Positions 10,547-21,614 of a stretch of 64,000 nt of DNA are shown one piece after another. Each line of letters opens with the position of its first letter. Within the stretch, counting starts at the first letter, position 1. The position numbers and the translations under genes were made by a program. Source of the DNA: Littorina saxatilis (taxonomy: Eukaryota > Mollusca > Gastropoda > Littorinimorpha > Littorinidae); contig NC_090253.1 in the NCBI RefSeq assembly GCF_037325665.1, positions 16,511,252 through 16,575,251 of the forward strand, in the 5' to 3' direction. The notes below the pieces were generated by a model. That model searched no databases and had not been told where the DNA came from. It worked only from the letters and a program-made list of their open reading frames with translations.

Positions 10547-11635
10547 AAACAAACTTAGCAAGTCGAAATAAAAACAAAACAGCAAGATGAAAATGGCCAG
10601 TTTTGACAAGCATAAGGAATAGTCAACTGGCTTTCATTCTAGCATACAATGTGTCTCCACCTGCCCTCTACTTGCTGTCAGTAGTGGGCGTTACTTCCCT
10701 TGGCTGTTATCACCACGCTTTCCTCGTTCTGAAAAGCTGGACAATAGACCCTATCGGTATTCCAAGCTCTCGCAAACTTCAAAATAGCCTACAGCAGAGC
10801 ATGTGGTACAGCCATCTCGCTCGAGCAGCGAAAGCCGAGGTTCGAAGTTCTCGCAACGTTCAAAGCATAACAAAGAGCGTGTCTCGCGAGTGCTGCTCAG
10901 ATACCGAAAAGGCCTGTAGCAGTTCGATATTTTCCCCTCTTCAATAGGTTCCATTCTCCGTGGACACCAATAGAGAGAGTGACTGGTCAGTTTGGAACTA
11001 GTTGCCACCCTCTGTGGGGCCTCTGAGGTATGCCTGGAGGTGTTCCTAAAAACATACGACAGCGATTGACCCCCAAAATCGACTTCGCTAATATTTTGCT
11101 AATATTTTGTCTGTGCTAATTTCAAAATGTGTTGAAACAAGTGTGATTGTTTTTCTCAGAGGAATCAATCGGGCAGACTTTATGATTCAGAATGTTGAAT
11201 ATGATGGCATGCCAAGAATCCTATAAACTAGGGTGGGGCAATTGAATGGGGTATCTGACCGGTCAATTACAATCACATGACCTATTTTGGAAGTGATTTT
11301 AATCCCTGCTTTACGTTTGTTGTAATGATATGTTTCTGTTTGAATTATTGTAACATGTATTTCCGACATTGCTGGAAATAGCGTAATCTAGTTACATGAC
11401 GTTTTCGTAGGCTAAAAGTAGATCAGTTTCACAGATGTTTAAGTGAATACAAGCATAAACAAAGGCATTACGAAGAAACAAGATTTATATCTGGTGACTT
11501 GTTTTTCTATAATGCCAATATTTTATACTTTTCTATTAATGTGTTTAGACATTGAAGTTCAATGCGCCAGATTCGTAGTTAGACCTGTCGATTGTATAGA
11601 AACGTTGATATCACTTGGTTGTTGAAACAAATATT
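10547..11635. other. 3' flank of the left receptor copy
   Basis: Shared with the right arm (22000-23076). Open frames exist on both strands (for example 10603-10947, 114 codons) and are conserved between the arms, but the protein is not recognised, has no domain or leader, and conservation is expected from recent duplication. Likely 3' UTR and intergenic DNA. Confidence 0.45.
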
Positions 11636-12850
11636 GCTATTTCATATGTTACGTGGATTTCCATTGGTCAATTGGGCAAAATTGAGCTCAGTGCAAAAGT
11701 GATATCGACGACATTTCCGTCGATATCAGTTTTGATATCGACGACCTCTTTATTGCTTCCCCACTTCAAAAACAAAAACACCTAAATTTAAAAACAAAAA
11801 AATATATATGAAAATGTAATTATCCCAGAATGTAGTTGAGCAAGTGACTAAAGACTTTTTGAAAGAAAAGACATTTTAAATGTAACCGTGTGCCGAAACA
11901 CTACGATCACCTCAAGAAGCGAAGTGCAATCAAACAGGTTTGAAAATGTTAGGGCTAATTTCTTAGCCCTATAAAAACTGTTATGCAAACCCGAAGGTTT
12001 CCATGAACATACAGACAATCGGAAACCACCAGACCCCATCACAAACAGAACTCTACAAACCACAGGTGTTGACTTTAAAGGCCAACAACCCGGGTGCAGA
12101 GTCCGTTGCGAAAGGAGCGGTAGCCTCCCCTGTCACAATCCCCCCCGTTTGAAATGAACTTCGTCCCGAAGTTCCGAACCGGGAGACCACTGTCCATCCC
12201 AAGTTCGCAGAATGGGAACAGCACGAAAATGTTCAGTGGTCATATTATGCCATTACCTGGACATATCATGCCGAGTCCCATCCCTGCTCGCAAGCGCCAG
12301 ATGGTACCGTGTGCCGAAACACTACGATCACCTCGGGAAGCGAAGTGCAATCAAACAGGTTTGAAAATGTTAGGGCTAATTTCTTAGCCCTATAAAAACT
12401 GTTATGCAAACCCGAAGGTTTCCATGAACATACAGACAATCGGAAACCACCAGACCCCATCACAAACAGAACTCTACAAACCACAGGTGTTGACTTTAAA
12501 GGCCAACAACCCGGGTGCAGAGTCCGTTGTGAAAGGAGCGGTAGCCTCCCCTGTCACATAAAATACTGAAAAGTACAGAAAAACGTGAACAAAAAGAAAT
12601 AATAATCAGAGGGAGGGATATGGAACAGCCAAAACTGAGACAAATACTTTTGTAATTTCTTTACAGTAAATACAAAATGTCCAGAGAATTAGCAATATAT
12701 CTAACATTGACTGACTGTGTGATGATATCTTCTGCTATTGGTCTGTTTCGACAGTGATATCAAAATCTCGACCTCCGGTCTCGATTTTGATATCACTGTC
12801 TCAACTGACCATAGCAGAAGATATCATCACACAGTCCGTCAATATTGGGT
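11636..12850. mobile_element. 1.2 kb foldback-type insertion, left arm only
   Basis: The mirror site (about 21990) reads straight through, while here 1215 bp are inserted between two copies of AATATT (11630-11635 and 12851-12856). Both ends are rich in inverted GATATC-bearing segments: a hairpin at 11698-11745 and a 116-bp near-perfect hairpin at 12716-12831. This is consistent with a foldback or MITE-like DNA element. It carries no coding sequence and hosts an LTR-element fossil at 11881-12558. Confidence 0.7.
11881..12558 (-). mobile_element. Fossil of an LTR element, internally deleted (Gypsy-like or TRIM-like)
   Basis: Two direct repeats of about 253 bp (12306-12558 and 11884-12137) read on the minus strand as LTRs starting TGTGACAGGGGAGG and ending CA. 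They flank only about 168 bp. The purine-rich AACGGGGGGGAT just before the second repeat fits a polypurine tract. A TATA-like TTTTTATAGG lies inside each repeat. A possible 4-bp target duplication TAAA flanks the element. No protein-coding interior remains, so the element is broken. The repeats are very similar, suggesting a fairly young insertion. It is nested in the foldback-type element and absent from the right arm. Confidence 0.65.
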
Positions 12851-12856
12851 AATATT

Positions 12857-13460
12857 GTGTGCTGTTGTCGCTGATTCTTTATTTCATGATATCTTCAGTT
12901 GTAGTATAATCTTATTTTCATTCTTTCAAAAACGTGTTACGCTGGACAGAGACAAGGTGGCTTAGCAGTAGCAGTAATGGTAGTTACACTAACCTCTGAT
13001 GGCAAAAGGAAACCAGTCAGTCCGTTGAATTAATCTTATTTGAGCCACATCTTCAGACGAAATATTGAGTGAAAAGCATGCTTGAGTAACCAGCTTCGAA
13101 AAACGAAGAGGAAACAAAATCGATCAATCATCATCGATTAAATGTCAAGGACGTACAGTCGTGACAAATACTTTTCTGTTGATTTTGTATACTTTGATTG
13201 TATACAGTTACTTATGTTGTTTTAATTCTGGCTTGTTCCAGGTGTGGGGTGATGATGTGTACGTAAATAAACCCATGTACACTCTACAACCGATGTTTTG
13301 AGTTTTACTCGTCATAATTCCTATCGCAGCATCAATAATATGCAGTGCGTCGTCTGTGCCGCTGAAACTGTGCAGGTATATTCTGCCTTTAAGCGATACA
13401 TCTGCGTTAGCTTTAGTTACGGGGACGGCCGGGGAGTTCCTGTACTCGAAGTCAACAAAA
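12857..13460. other. Arm sequence with a small inverted-repeat element fragment
   Basis: Mirrored at 21340-21990. The part at about 13300-13400 (CGTCATAATTCCTATCGCAG, then GTGCAGGTATA) belongs to the same family as the complete small element at 51370-51550. No gene is seen. Confidence 0.5.
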
Positions 13461-13463
13461 GTT

Positions 13464-13771
13464 GGGCCGGTTGGCTCAACTGGTAGAGCACTGGACTTGT
13501 GATCCCAAGGTCGCAGGCTCGAATCCCGGCAGGGACAGACACGGGTCAAATTTATGTGCAGACTCAGAGACGGTATGCATGTCCCACCCCCGTGTCACCA
13601 CAGTGGTACGTCAAAGACCTCGGTCATTCTGCCATAAGTGCAGGTGGCTGATGCAACCTAAACGCGTATACACCTGGGTAAAGCGACTCTCGTTGCTGCT
13701 AGCTTTCCACTGGGAGGAAGCGACCCGAATTTCCCAGCATTGGGATGATAGAGGAAAGGAAATGAAATGAA
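13464..13771 (+). mobile_element. tRNA-derived SINE, left arm
   Basis: A tRNA-like head (GGCTCAACTGGTAGAGCACT as A box, GGCTCGAATCCCGGC as B box, loop containing TTGTGAT) is followed by a SINE body and ends in GGAAATGAAATGAAA. It is not a functional tRNA gene because the 3' side does not close an acceptor stem and body sequence follows. The mirror copy is at 21002-21308 and a partial relative is at 32962-33288. Confidence 0.85.
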
Positions 13772-14118
13772 AAAGTGCGGACATGGCTTTCCAAACTTGT
13801 TATTTATACACACTTTCGTTAACAGCAAGAGAACGTAACTTCGTCATGCCTGCTTTTATGCATCCATACTTGATGAAGTCATTCTGTGCGTCGTATAACT
13901 AATACAAAACCTTTGACATGGACAATGTACGTATGCGTCCTTTCTGAACTCTTTGTCGAGGGGTTTTGCAACCAGCTCTTTATTAATGACCCATACATAG
14001 ATTGTAAAACTGTTCTAGCATTAAAATAAAAATAAACAAAGACAGTTATGGCACACGAACGCTGACTGGAATTGGCTCCATCACTAACATGGAATCACGC
14101 GAAAATGTGCGTGTTTCA

Positions 14119-14120
<2 letters not shown>

Positions 14121-14185
<65 letters not shown>

Positions 14186-14243
14186 TGCGTGCGTGCGTGT
14201 ATGTGTGTGTGTGTGTGTTTGTGCGTGCGTGCGTGTGTGTGTG
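14121..14243. repeat. GT microsatellite, left arm
   Basis: A GT tract with GCGT variants, mirrored by CA at 20529-20652. It lies in the 3' flank of the orphan exon 14454-14641. Confidence 0.95.
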
Positions 14244-14453
14244 ACGACAGCAACTTTATTAATACAAGTAAACAGAAAAAAGAAGTGGGAAGAAGAGGAA
14301 GAGAAACAAAACCCAGAGCATGCAAATTCTCGCCTTCTGTGTAACTTCAACTCGGCTCATAAATGCTCATCCTCATCCTCGACGAGATGATAGTCTGGCT
14401 TTAATTTCAATAGTTCTGCTTGGTGAGAGGCAGATAGATTATCATATCACGAT

Positions 14454-14641
14454 TCAATTCGCATTAGCAGAACAGAAAGATGCGTATCCAGGTCTCATGT
14501 GTCGACGATGCACAGGCTGTGGTGTCGGCGTGCCCACGTAGACGGCATGGCACGTGAGTCCGGAGCCACAGCCACAGAAACCGTTCATGACCTCAAAAGA
14601 AATGCAGCTTGCACCCTCTGTTTTGTATTTCTGGCATGTGC
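14454..14641 (-). pseudogene. Orphan last exon of a prokineticin/astakine-like gene (left arm)
   Basis: Encodes the same 61 residues as exon 3 of the gene at 15165-20317, with an intact acceptor (TATCCACAG) and stop codon, but on the opposite strand and pointing away from exons 1 and 2. Cysteines are at TCQKYK, GASC, GFCGC, LTC and ASFC. In the present arrangement it has no upstream partner within the window, so it is silent unless the spacer flips or it serves exons outside the window. It is labelled pseudogene for lack of partners, not for damage. Confidence 0.85.
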
Positions 14642-14801
14642 CTGTGGATAGAAACACATTACCATGGATATAAAGGTTTCGATACGGTTGTAAGCATGGT
14701 TGTAAAGTTTCGAAAAAGTAAGTTAATTTCAGTTTGTGTAAGGTTCATAATTAATGCATCAGAACACCACACACACACGCACATAGGCTACATACACAGA
14801 C

Positions 14802-14914
<113 letters not shown>

Positions 14915-15164
14915 CAACAATACACATGACAAATACATTTACTTATTTTCAACGCGCATGGAACCAGCATTATCTCAAGCCTGTTCCTGTCAAACACACG
15001 ATTTTTCTGTCCATGCGAGATAAGCAAGGACAAAAGGTTCATGCGTGTTGTACTTTCAGCAACATGTAAGATAACTCGGGTCTCCGTCACTTTTGCCTTG
15101 ACTTGGCTTGGAAGGATTCAGAGCTGAGGAATTTTCGAGAGCACTTGTGCGAACGATCAGCAAG

Positions 15165-15465
15165 ATGAGGACGTTTGCATTGACTGGGGCTGCATTCGGT
15201 TTGGTGTTGCTCTTCAGCTTATGTCAGGTAAGAATAAGATTTCAATTAAAAGAGGACACAGCAGTATCCAGACGAGGTCTTTCTTTATCAATAGTTCGGC
15301 AGCTACAAACTGCCTTCTTCATGATGTTATGATGAACGTACGGAATGACAGCACGTGATGTACAGTGTATTAAATTGTCATGATTACGTCATATTCTTTC
15401 TCGCGCGTGCTTTCTTTACTTCTTTCACGTTCTCTGTCTGGCTGTCCGTCTCTCTTCTTCCTACC

Positions 15466-15538
<73 letters not shown>

Positions 15539-16702
15539 GGCGCGTGCGCGCATGCACACACAATCATTATCTCTCTTACTCAGAAGTGAACGAGCTGAGA
15601 ACGATCCAGCTAGTCCTCAGAGTTGAGTAAGAATAGGATGCAAGAAAAGAGCAAAATAAATGTATGAGTGGTAATGGTAGTAGGGGAAGGGACCCTAATA
15701 TGGACCACTTTTTGTTTTATGCTGATAACTAGCTTGTTTTCTTGCGAAGAAGTTTCATTTTGTGTTTGGTAGTCCTTCTCTCTTAGGTTAACCGTTAGGC
15801 CTAATTAGAGTGAAATATCTGTGATAGACATTCTGCAAAAATTAAATAGAGAAAAAATCACAAATGGTCCATATTAGGAGCCTGGGCGCCTAATCTGGAC
15901 CAGTGAAGCGGCCTTCATCTGGACCAGTGAAGCGGCCTTCATCTGGACCAGTGAAGCGGCCTTCACGAATAACTGTAAAAAGCCCTCTATAGGCCTACTT
16001 CAAAATAACATGTTACAACTTAGTGTGTAAGTCAGACTAATTTAAATATGCTTTAGATTTATCTGTTTCGGGTTGATGAGAGCATTATTTGAAGTACACC
16101 AGCAAACTGAAGAAGCTTATCAAAACCAGAGTGAAAATAAGTGAAATTATCAACTTCCACAAAAAAAGACTATTTGTTATATCTTTTTGAAATCTCGAGG
16201 GCTAGTTATAAGTTATTTTCAGCAAGCTTCTGAATGAAATAATTAAAATTGCCTTTAGCTTTTATTTTCTTCGATTTGTTGAAGGTGGTCCATATAAGGG
16301 GACTCACACATACTTTGAGGTTTTGCTATTATTTTTTCTTTGCAGGAGAAACTCGGGGTAAACACTGCTATAATGTAACCAATACGGTCTTAGCTGTCAT
16401 ATATAGCCTTTTTTGTGTGATAAAAGCTTTGACTGTGGACAGAAACGAGTCCGTTTTAGACGGCAAATTTAGAGTGAACGCTGCCAAAAGTGAGAAAAAA
16501 CAAACGAAAAAGCCTAACGGTTTTGGGGTTTGTATTTCTGCAACTGTTTTGACATGTGCAACCTATCCAGAGAGGGTGAATAAAAAGGGTGAAATTGTTG
16601 TGAGCGCTCTAGCGCCGTTAGTTTGTCAGAACAGAAGGTGGTCCATATTAAGAGCCTGTCCATATTAGGAGCCTTTCCCCTAGTAGAAGTAGTAGTAGTA
16701 GC

Positions 16703-16766
<64 letters not shown>

Positions 16767-19700
16767 ATAGTAGTAGTAGTAGTAGAGTAGTAGTAGTAGT
16801 AGTAGTAGTTGTTGTTGGTGTTGTTGTTTTTAGCTTTTAGGGTTAAATGCAAAGACATAGGTCGAACTAGCTTCACATTTCTTTGGCAAACTTTTCAATG
16901 AATTTGATTAAAAAAACACTTTTGCCACAGAGCCGTCTCAAATTTAGTTTGATAGACGGATTAAAACCATTTATTAAATGCACCGTAAACTACCTTGTAA
17001 ACACGAACCCCCTTTTTCAACAATTTCGATTGAAAGTAGGGGATGGGCGTTTACTTGGTACTGCATCCTGCGCAGGATCAGTTTCACGTGAGAAATTGCG
17101 GTATTTGATCAATATGACATGTTTCTAGGTAGCAATATCTACCCTCTTTTCTGTTCGCTTGTGTGCCAGTGCCTTGCCTTAATTTAACCTGGAAACTAAC
17201 CACAAAAATACCTTTGCGCCATATTGTTTTTAACAGATGTGCACACATATCTCAAATAAGAACTGAAAATGATGATTCAGCATCTGCTTGAGTTTAACCG
17301 GCATTAGAAGCGAGCGTGTGTAAACAGAAATCCCAAAACAGAATATGATATCTGTAGTCAGTTCATTAGCTCTGATCAAAGTCATCTAGGAGGAATAAGG
17401 TGTATGTCAAATCAAAGAACAATTCGTTTACTCTATCTGTGTAAATCCCCCAAGGTTGAGCTCTGCAATTATCAAATACGTCTTATCTCTCAAATCTTCG
17501 TCAAATGTTGGCATGGCTATCCATAGACTGCAGAGGCAAAGAATCAAATCAACGGCATGACGGCAAATCATCATCCGGTTATTATTCACCCGAGTAATAT
17601 GTAGAGGTTACATGCCGAGTCTCAGTGATTATTAAAAATAATGGTCGTAGTTCGCGGATCATGAAAAATGCGACCTTCAGCGAGCTTTTTCATGACCGCG
17701 AACTGAGACCATTATTTTTAATAATCACTGAGACGATGTGTGTAACCTCTTTATTCCTCCTTTCTTCAGTTATTCAAAGAAAAGAGGAGTTTTTGTGCGA
17801 AAGTTTGATCGAACTTTATTCACTCAACCAGTCAACCTGCGCAAGGCGATCGATCAATGCGCGGTTGTATGGTTCCGTGCAAATCATTCCATTCTGTTAA
17901 CACTTCTTGTCAGTTTCCCTGTTTTGGACTAAAATCAAGTAAACAGATATGTTGTTATTCTGCTGTGGCGGTAAAGGCAGATATTGTGTGTTCTGTTCAT
18001 GTTTTGGTATCGCTTAGGATAATATTATTTCGTCAAATGGGACTAGCAGACGAACTTTTGCACCCGTTTTCCAACGCTAAAAACTGCATGAAGTTCAGTT
18101 TTCTGGGGAAAATAGTGTATGAAACCGCTTTATGTTCTTTAAATTGATGAGATGTGTGCATTTGGTTGCGTGTGATCTGTTTATAAAATGAAATATTGTT
18201 GAAAACTGACCGTCGGATTGCAATCTGTTGTCGAAGAAACGGAGTGAAAAGACATTTGAAAGGGGAACTACTCTTGTCGGTAGACACAGTATGAGAGTTA
18301 CTTGCCTTGGGAATTTGCTTGTGTTGAACGTTTGTGCACGGCAGATCTAGATTCAGAAAACAACCGAACTCATGGATTTTATATGGAGATTCATGTGTTC
18401 AAGCCTGTAGTTGTTGATTTAAATGCGGTATGTTTGTATTGTTAGCTCCAGAGATGTATACTTCGTACATTAGAGCGTTCGGAACTTTTTAGTCGCAAAA
18501 GTAGTTCCGACACAGAACAGCTTCTCAACCCATTGCGCTATCGAGGATTCAGGCTGTTGCTTTCTTTCTTTCTTTATTTGGTGTTTAACGTCGTTTTCAA
18601 CCACGAAGGTTATATCGCGACGGAGGCTGTTGCTGGCTCGTTATTTGTTTGGTTGTTGGGTGTTTATCGAAAAATAACTAGCTCTACAAGTTTACAGAGA
18701 TAAAGAAGCAGAGGGGGGAATAACTTCAATAAGTCCGTATTTTGTGCAGATTTTAAAAACAATAAGAAAAATAAATTACACCGTTGATCCAAATGTGGGG
18801 GGGTGGGCGTATACAAGGTACAGCACCCTATACACAGGTTTTGACCCAAAGTCGGGGGTAGGCATTTGCTCGAGTCTGGGCGTTTACAAGTTAGTTTACG
18901 GTAGTTTACGGATGCTTGGCTGGCAAAGAGAAGATCACAAATCATGTCTATGCAGGCAGAAGTGGGACACAAATGCACAGCCAAATCGGAATGTGCGGCG
19001 GATGAGTGCTGTCAGATCATCAACATTGTAGTCGCCAGCAAAAAGAGACAGCTACATCCTCTTCGACCTGTCCACGGCAACGGAGAAGGTAAGCGTCACC
19101 TGCATGTCGGTGTCCACAGTCATCCCGTATATATTAGGCCAAACAAAAATATATGTTGGTTTAGGTTAACTAACATGACCCAAAGAAGTAGGGTCGGGAG
19201 GTCGGCTGTTTTTTTGTAATACTTTTTTTTGTTTTTTGTCTCGGTATGGTTCGCAAAATGTGCCAGAGAATGATTTTTGGGGAATGTATTTTGAGACATG
19301 AAAATAAAGTGTAAGGGTCGGCGGGAAGAAATAGGGTCGGTCGGGTTACCCTAAACCAACATATATTTTTGTTTGTTCTTATACTATGTGCTGAATTATG
19401 GCGGGGGGGCTGCAGACGAACGGATGGGCGTGCGTGCGTACATGTGGGGGGGCGGGGGGAGGTACGGTTTATTAATGGGTGTGAGTGATGGTGGAAGTTC
19501 TTGTGTGTGCATGTGTGTGTAGGTGCGAGTGTGTGTGTGTGTGCGTGCGTGTGTGTGTGTGTGCGTGCGTGTGTGTGTGTGTATGTGTGTGTATGTGTGT
19601 ATGTGCGTGTGTGTGTATGTGCGTGTGTGTGTGTGTATGTGCGTGTGCGTGCGTGTGTTTGTGCGTGTGTTTGTGCGTGCGTGTGTGTGTGTGTGTATGT

Positions 19701-19833
19701 GTGTGTGCGTGTGTGTGTGCGTGCGTGTGTGTGTGTGTGTGTGTGTATGTGCGTGTGTGTACGTGCGTGTGTGTATGTGTGTGTGTGTGTGTGTGAGTGT
19801 GTGTATGTGTGTGTGTGCGTGTATGTATGTATA

Positions 19834-19897
<64 letters not shown>

Positions 19898-19916
19898 ATG
19901 TATGTATGTGTGTGTG

Positions 19917-19958
<42 letters not shown>

Positions 19959-20317
19959 TGTATGTATGTGTGCTTGTGTGCTCAACGTCATAATTATTCG
20001 CTCTATGTTCTGATGCATAATTATGAACCTTACACAAACTGAAATTAACTTACTTTTTCGAAACTTTACAACCATGCTTACAACCGTATCGAAACCTTTA
20101 TATCCATGGTAATGTGTTTCTATCCACAGGCACATGCCAGAAATACAAAACAGAGGGTGCAAGCTGCATTTCTTTTGAGGTCATGAACGGTTTCTGTGGC
20201 TGTGGCTCCGGACTCACGTGCCATGCCGTCTACGTGGGCACGCCGACACCACAGCCTGTGCATCGTCGACACATGAGACCTGGATACGCATCTTTCTGTT
20301 CTGCTAATGCGAATTGA
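15165..20317 (+). CDS. Secreted prokineticin/astakine-like ten-cysteine protein, copy 1 (three exons)
   Basis: Join 15165-15227, 18956-19088, 20130-20317; about 127 residues. Exon 1 encodes a signal peptide ([20 protein letters not shown]) and ends at a GTAAGA donor in phase 0. Exon 2 (acceptor CTATGCAG, donor GTAAGC, phase 1) has HKCTAKSEC and ADECCQI. Exon 3 (acceptor TATCCACAG) has [23 protein letters not shown] and a last Cys in YASFC. The mature part has ten cysteines spaced as in the colipase-fold AVIT/prokineticin and arthropod astakine families, so a secreted signalling or haematopoietic-type cytokine is the best guess. It lacks the vertebrate AVIT start. A polyadenylation signal AATAAA lies at 20511. 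Exons 1-2 are in the palindrome spacer and exon 3 is in the right arm. A paralogue with the same exon layout lies at 39252-43566. Confidence 0.85.
15467..15538. repeat. CA microsatellite, intron 1 of the prokineticin-like gene
   Basis: A simple CA tract. Confidence 0.95.
15683..16680. mobile_element. Non-autonomous DNA element with CCTAATATGGAC terminal inverted repeats
   Basis: The left end GGGGAAGGGACCCTAATATG matches the reverse complement of the right end (GGGGAAAGGCTCCTAATATG). TAGTA flanks both sides, giving a possible target duplication. It contains three tandem copies of a 23-bp segment with CTGGACCAGTGAAGCGGCCT near 15894-15964. An open frame at 16249-16668 has no recognisable domain, so the element is taken as non-autonomous. 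It sits in intron 1 of the prokineticin-like gene. Confidence 0.7.
16681..16815. repeat. TAG trinucleotide microsatellite
   Basis: A TAG/GTA tract directly after the element above. The neighbouring TAGTAG probably formed its insertion target. Confidence 0.95.
16816..18560. other. Intron 1 sequence with a long hairpin
   Basis: No exon is seen. A near-perfect hairpin occupies 17619-17734: arms of about 50 bp from GTCTCAGTGATTATTAAAAA to the mirrored end, with a short loop around TGCGACCTTCAGCG. It looks like a small foldback element. Confidence 0.6.
18561..18623 (-). mobile_element. 63-bp SINE tail with 10-bp target duplication
   Basis: Only the 3' tail of the SINE family seen at 746-1393 is present (GGTGTTTAACGTCGTTTTCA). 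It is flanked by the direct repeat AGGCTGTTGC on both sides. It is an extreme 5' truncation at insertion. Confidence 0.85.
19141..19374. mobile_element. Small terminal-inverted-repeat element (MITE), intron 2
   Basis: Ends AAACAAAAATATATGTTGGT and its inverted copy (about 29 bp), with a G-rich interior repeating AGGGTCGG. About 234 bp, non-coding. It lies between exon 2 and exon 3 of the prokineticin-like gene. Confidence 0.8.
19486..19980. repeat. Long variant GT array at the right border of the spacer
   Basis: About 490 bp of GT repeats with GCGT and GTAT variants, ending some 25 bp before the palindrome border. Reading frames through it in all phases are repeat artefacts. It lies in intron 2. 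Confidence 0.95.
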
Positions 20318-20526
20318 ATCGTGATATGATAATCTATCTGCCTCTCACCAAGCAGAACTATTGAAATTAAAGCCAGACTATCATCTCGTCGAGGATGAGG
20401 ATGAGCATTTATGAGCCGAGTTGAAGTTACACAGAAGGCGAGAATTTGTATGCTCTGGGTTTTGTTTCTCTTCCTCTTCTTCCCACTTCTTTTTTCTGTT
20501 TACTTGTATTAATAAAGTTGCTGTCG

Positions 20527-20562
<36 letters not shown>

Positions 20563-21001
20563 ACACACACACACGCACGCACGCACGCACGCACGCACGC
20601 ATATACACACGCACGCACGCACACACACGTACACACACAAACACACACACACTATGTAACACGCACATTTTCGCGTGATTCCATGTTAGTGATGGAGCCA
20701 ATTCCAGTCAGCGTTCGTGTGCCATAACTGTCTTTGTTTATTTTTATTTTAATGCGAGAACAGTTTTACAATCTATGTATGGGTCATGAATAAAGAGCTG
20801 GTTGCAAAACCCCTCGACAAAGAGTTCAGAAAGGACGCATACGTACATTGTCCATGTCAAAGGTTTTGTATTAGTTATACGACGCACAGAATGACTTCAT
20901 CAAGTATGGATGCATAAAAACAGGCATGACGAAGTTACGTTCTCTTGCTGTTAACGAAAGTGTGTATAAATAACAAGTTTGGAAAGCCATGTCCGCACTT
21001 T
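20318..21001. other. 3' UTR and flank of the prokineticin-like gene
   Basis: Contains the AATAAA at 20511 and a CA tract at 20529-20652, then shared arm sequence with no recognised feature. Confidence 0.6.
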
Positions 21002-21308
21002 TTCATTTCATTTCCTTTCCTCTATCATCCCAATGCTGGGAAATTCGGGTCGCTTCCTCCCAGTGGAAAGCTAGCAGCAACGAGAGTCGCTTTACCCAGG
21101 TGTATACGCGTTTAGGTTGCATCAGCCACCTGCACTTATGGCAGAATGACCGAGGTCTTTGACGTGCCACTGTGGTGACACGGGGGTGGGACATGCATAC
21201 CGTCTCTGAGTCTGCACATACATTTGACCCGTGTCCGTCCCTGCCGGGATTCGAGCCTGCGACCTTGGGATCACAAGTCCAGTGCTCTACCAGTTGAGCT
21301 ACCCGGCC
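21002..21308 (-). mobile_element. tRNA-derived SINE, right arm (mirror of 13464-13771)
   Basis: Same element in reverse, so it was inserted before the palindrome formed. The B-box region GGATTCGAGCCTGCGACC is readable on the + strand. Confidence 0.85.
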
Positions 21309-21537
21309 CAACTTTTGTTGACTTCGAGTACAGGAACTCCCCGGCCGTCCCCGTAACTAAAGCTAACGCAGATGTATCGCTTAAGGGCAGAATATACCTG
21401 CCCAGTTTGAGCGGCACAGACGACGCACTGCATAATTATTATTGATGCTGCGATAGGGATTATGACGAGTAAAACTCAAAACATGGGTTGTGGAGTGTAC
21501 ATGGGTTTATTTACGTACACATCCCACACCTGGAACA

Positions 21538-21604
21538 TTCTTTCTTTCTTTCTTTATTTGGTGTTTAACGTCGTTTTCAACCATTCAAGGTTATATCGCG
21601 ACGG
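21538..21604 (-). mobile_element. 67-bp SINE tail with 10-bp target duplication (right arm only)
   Basis: Flanked by ACCTGGAACA at 21528-21537 and 21605-21614. The left arm has a single intact copy of this target (near 13240), so the empty site is visible. Same tail family as 746-1393 and 18561-18623. Confidence 0.92.
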
Positions 21605-21614
21605 ACCTGGAACA

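Larger units (their letters stand above)
1..14765 (+). repeat. Left arm of a giant inverted repeat (palindrome)
   Basis: The reverse complement of this stretch reappears at 20006-36385 in the same order: outer 118-bp units, 80-bp minisatellite, GA and CA tracts, receptor gene, SINE and a prokineticin-like last exon. Coding parts are almost identical; the receptor exon 9895-10546 differs from its mirror copy by one visible residue (Arg/Gly). The arms differ mainly by insertions and repeat copy number. Homology stops inward at about 14765, just after the motif ATGCATCAGAACA. The outer end is not visible because the window starts inside the arm. Confidence 0.93.

Noticed and set aside
10603-10947. 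A 114-codon gene after the left receptor, also present in the right arm
   Set aside because: Conservation is expected from the recent arm duplication. There is no leader, domain or splice context, and an opposite-strand frame is equally open.
13464-13540. tRNA gene (His-like loop) at the head of a repeat
   Set aside because: The A and B boxes are good, but no acceptor stem closes and SINE body follows; the same structure recurs as a repeat. The heads at 35098, 47487, 52990-53062 and 57196 are rejected for the same reason.
16249-16668. A 139-codon frame in the spacer
   Set aside because: It lies wholly within a DNA element with inverted ends and has no recognised domain.
19170-20162. Long frames rich in His-Thr or Cys-Val
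   Set aside because: They are translations of the GT array in its phases and overlap the real exon 3.
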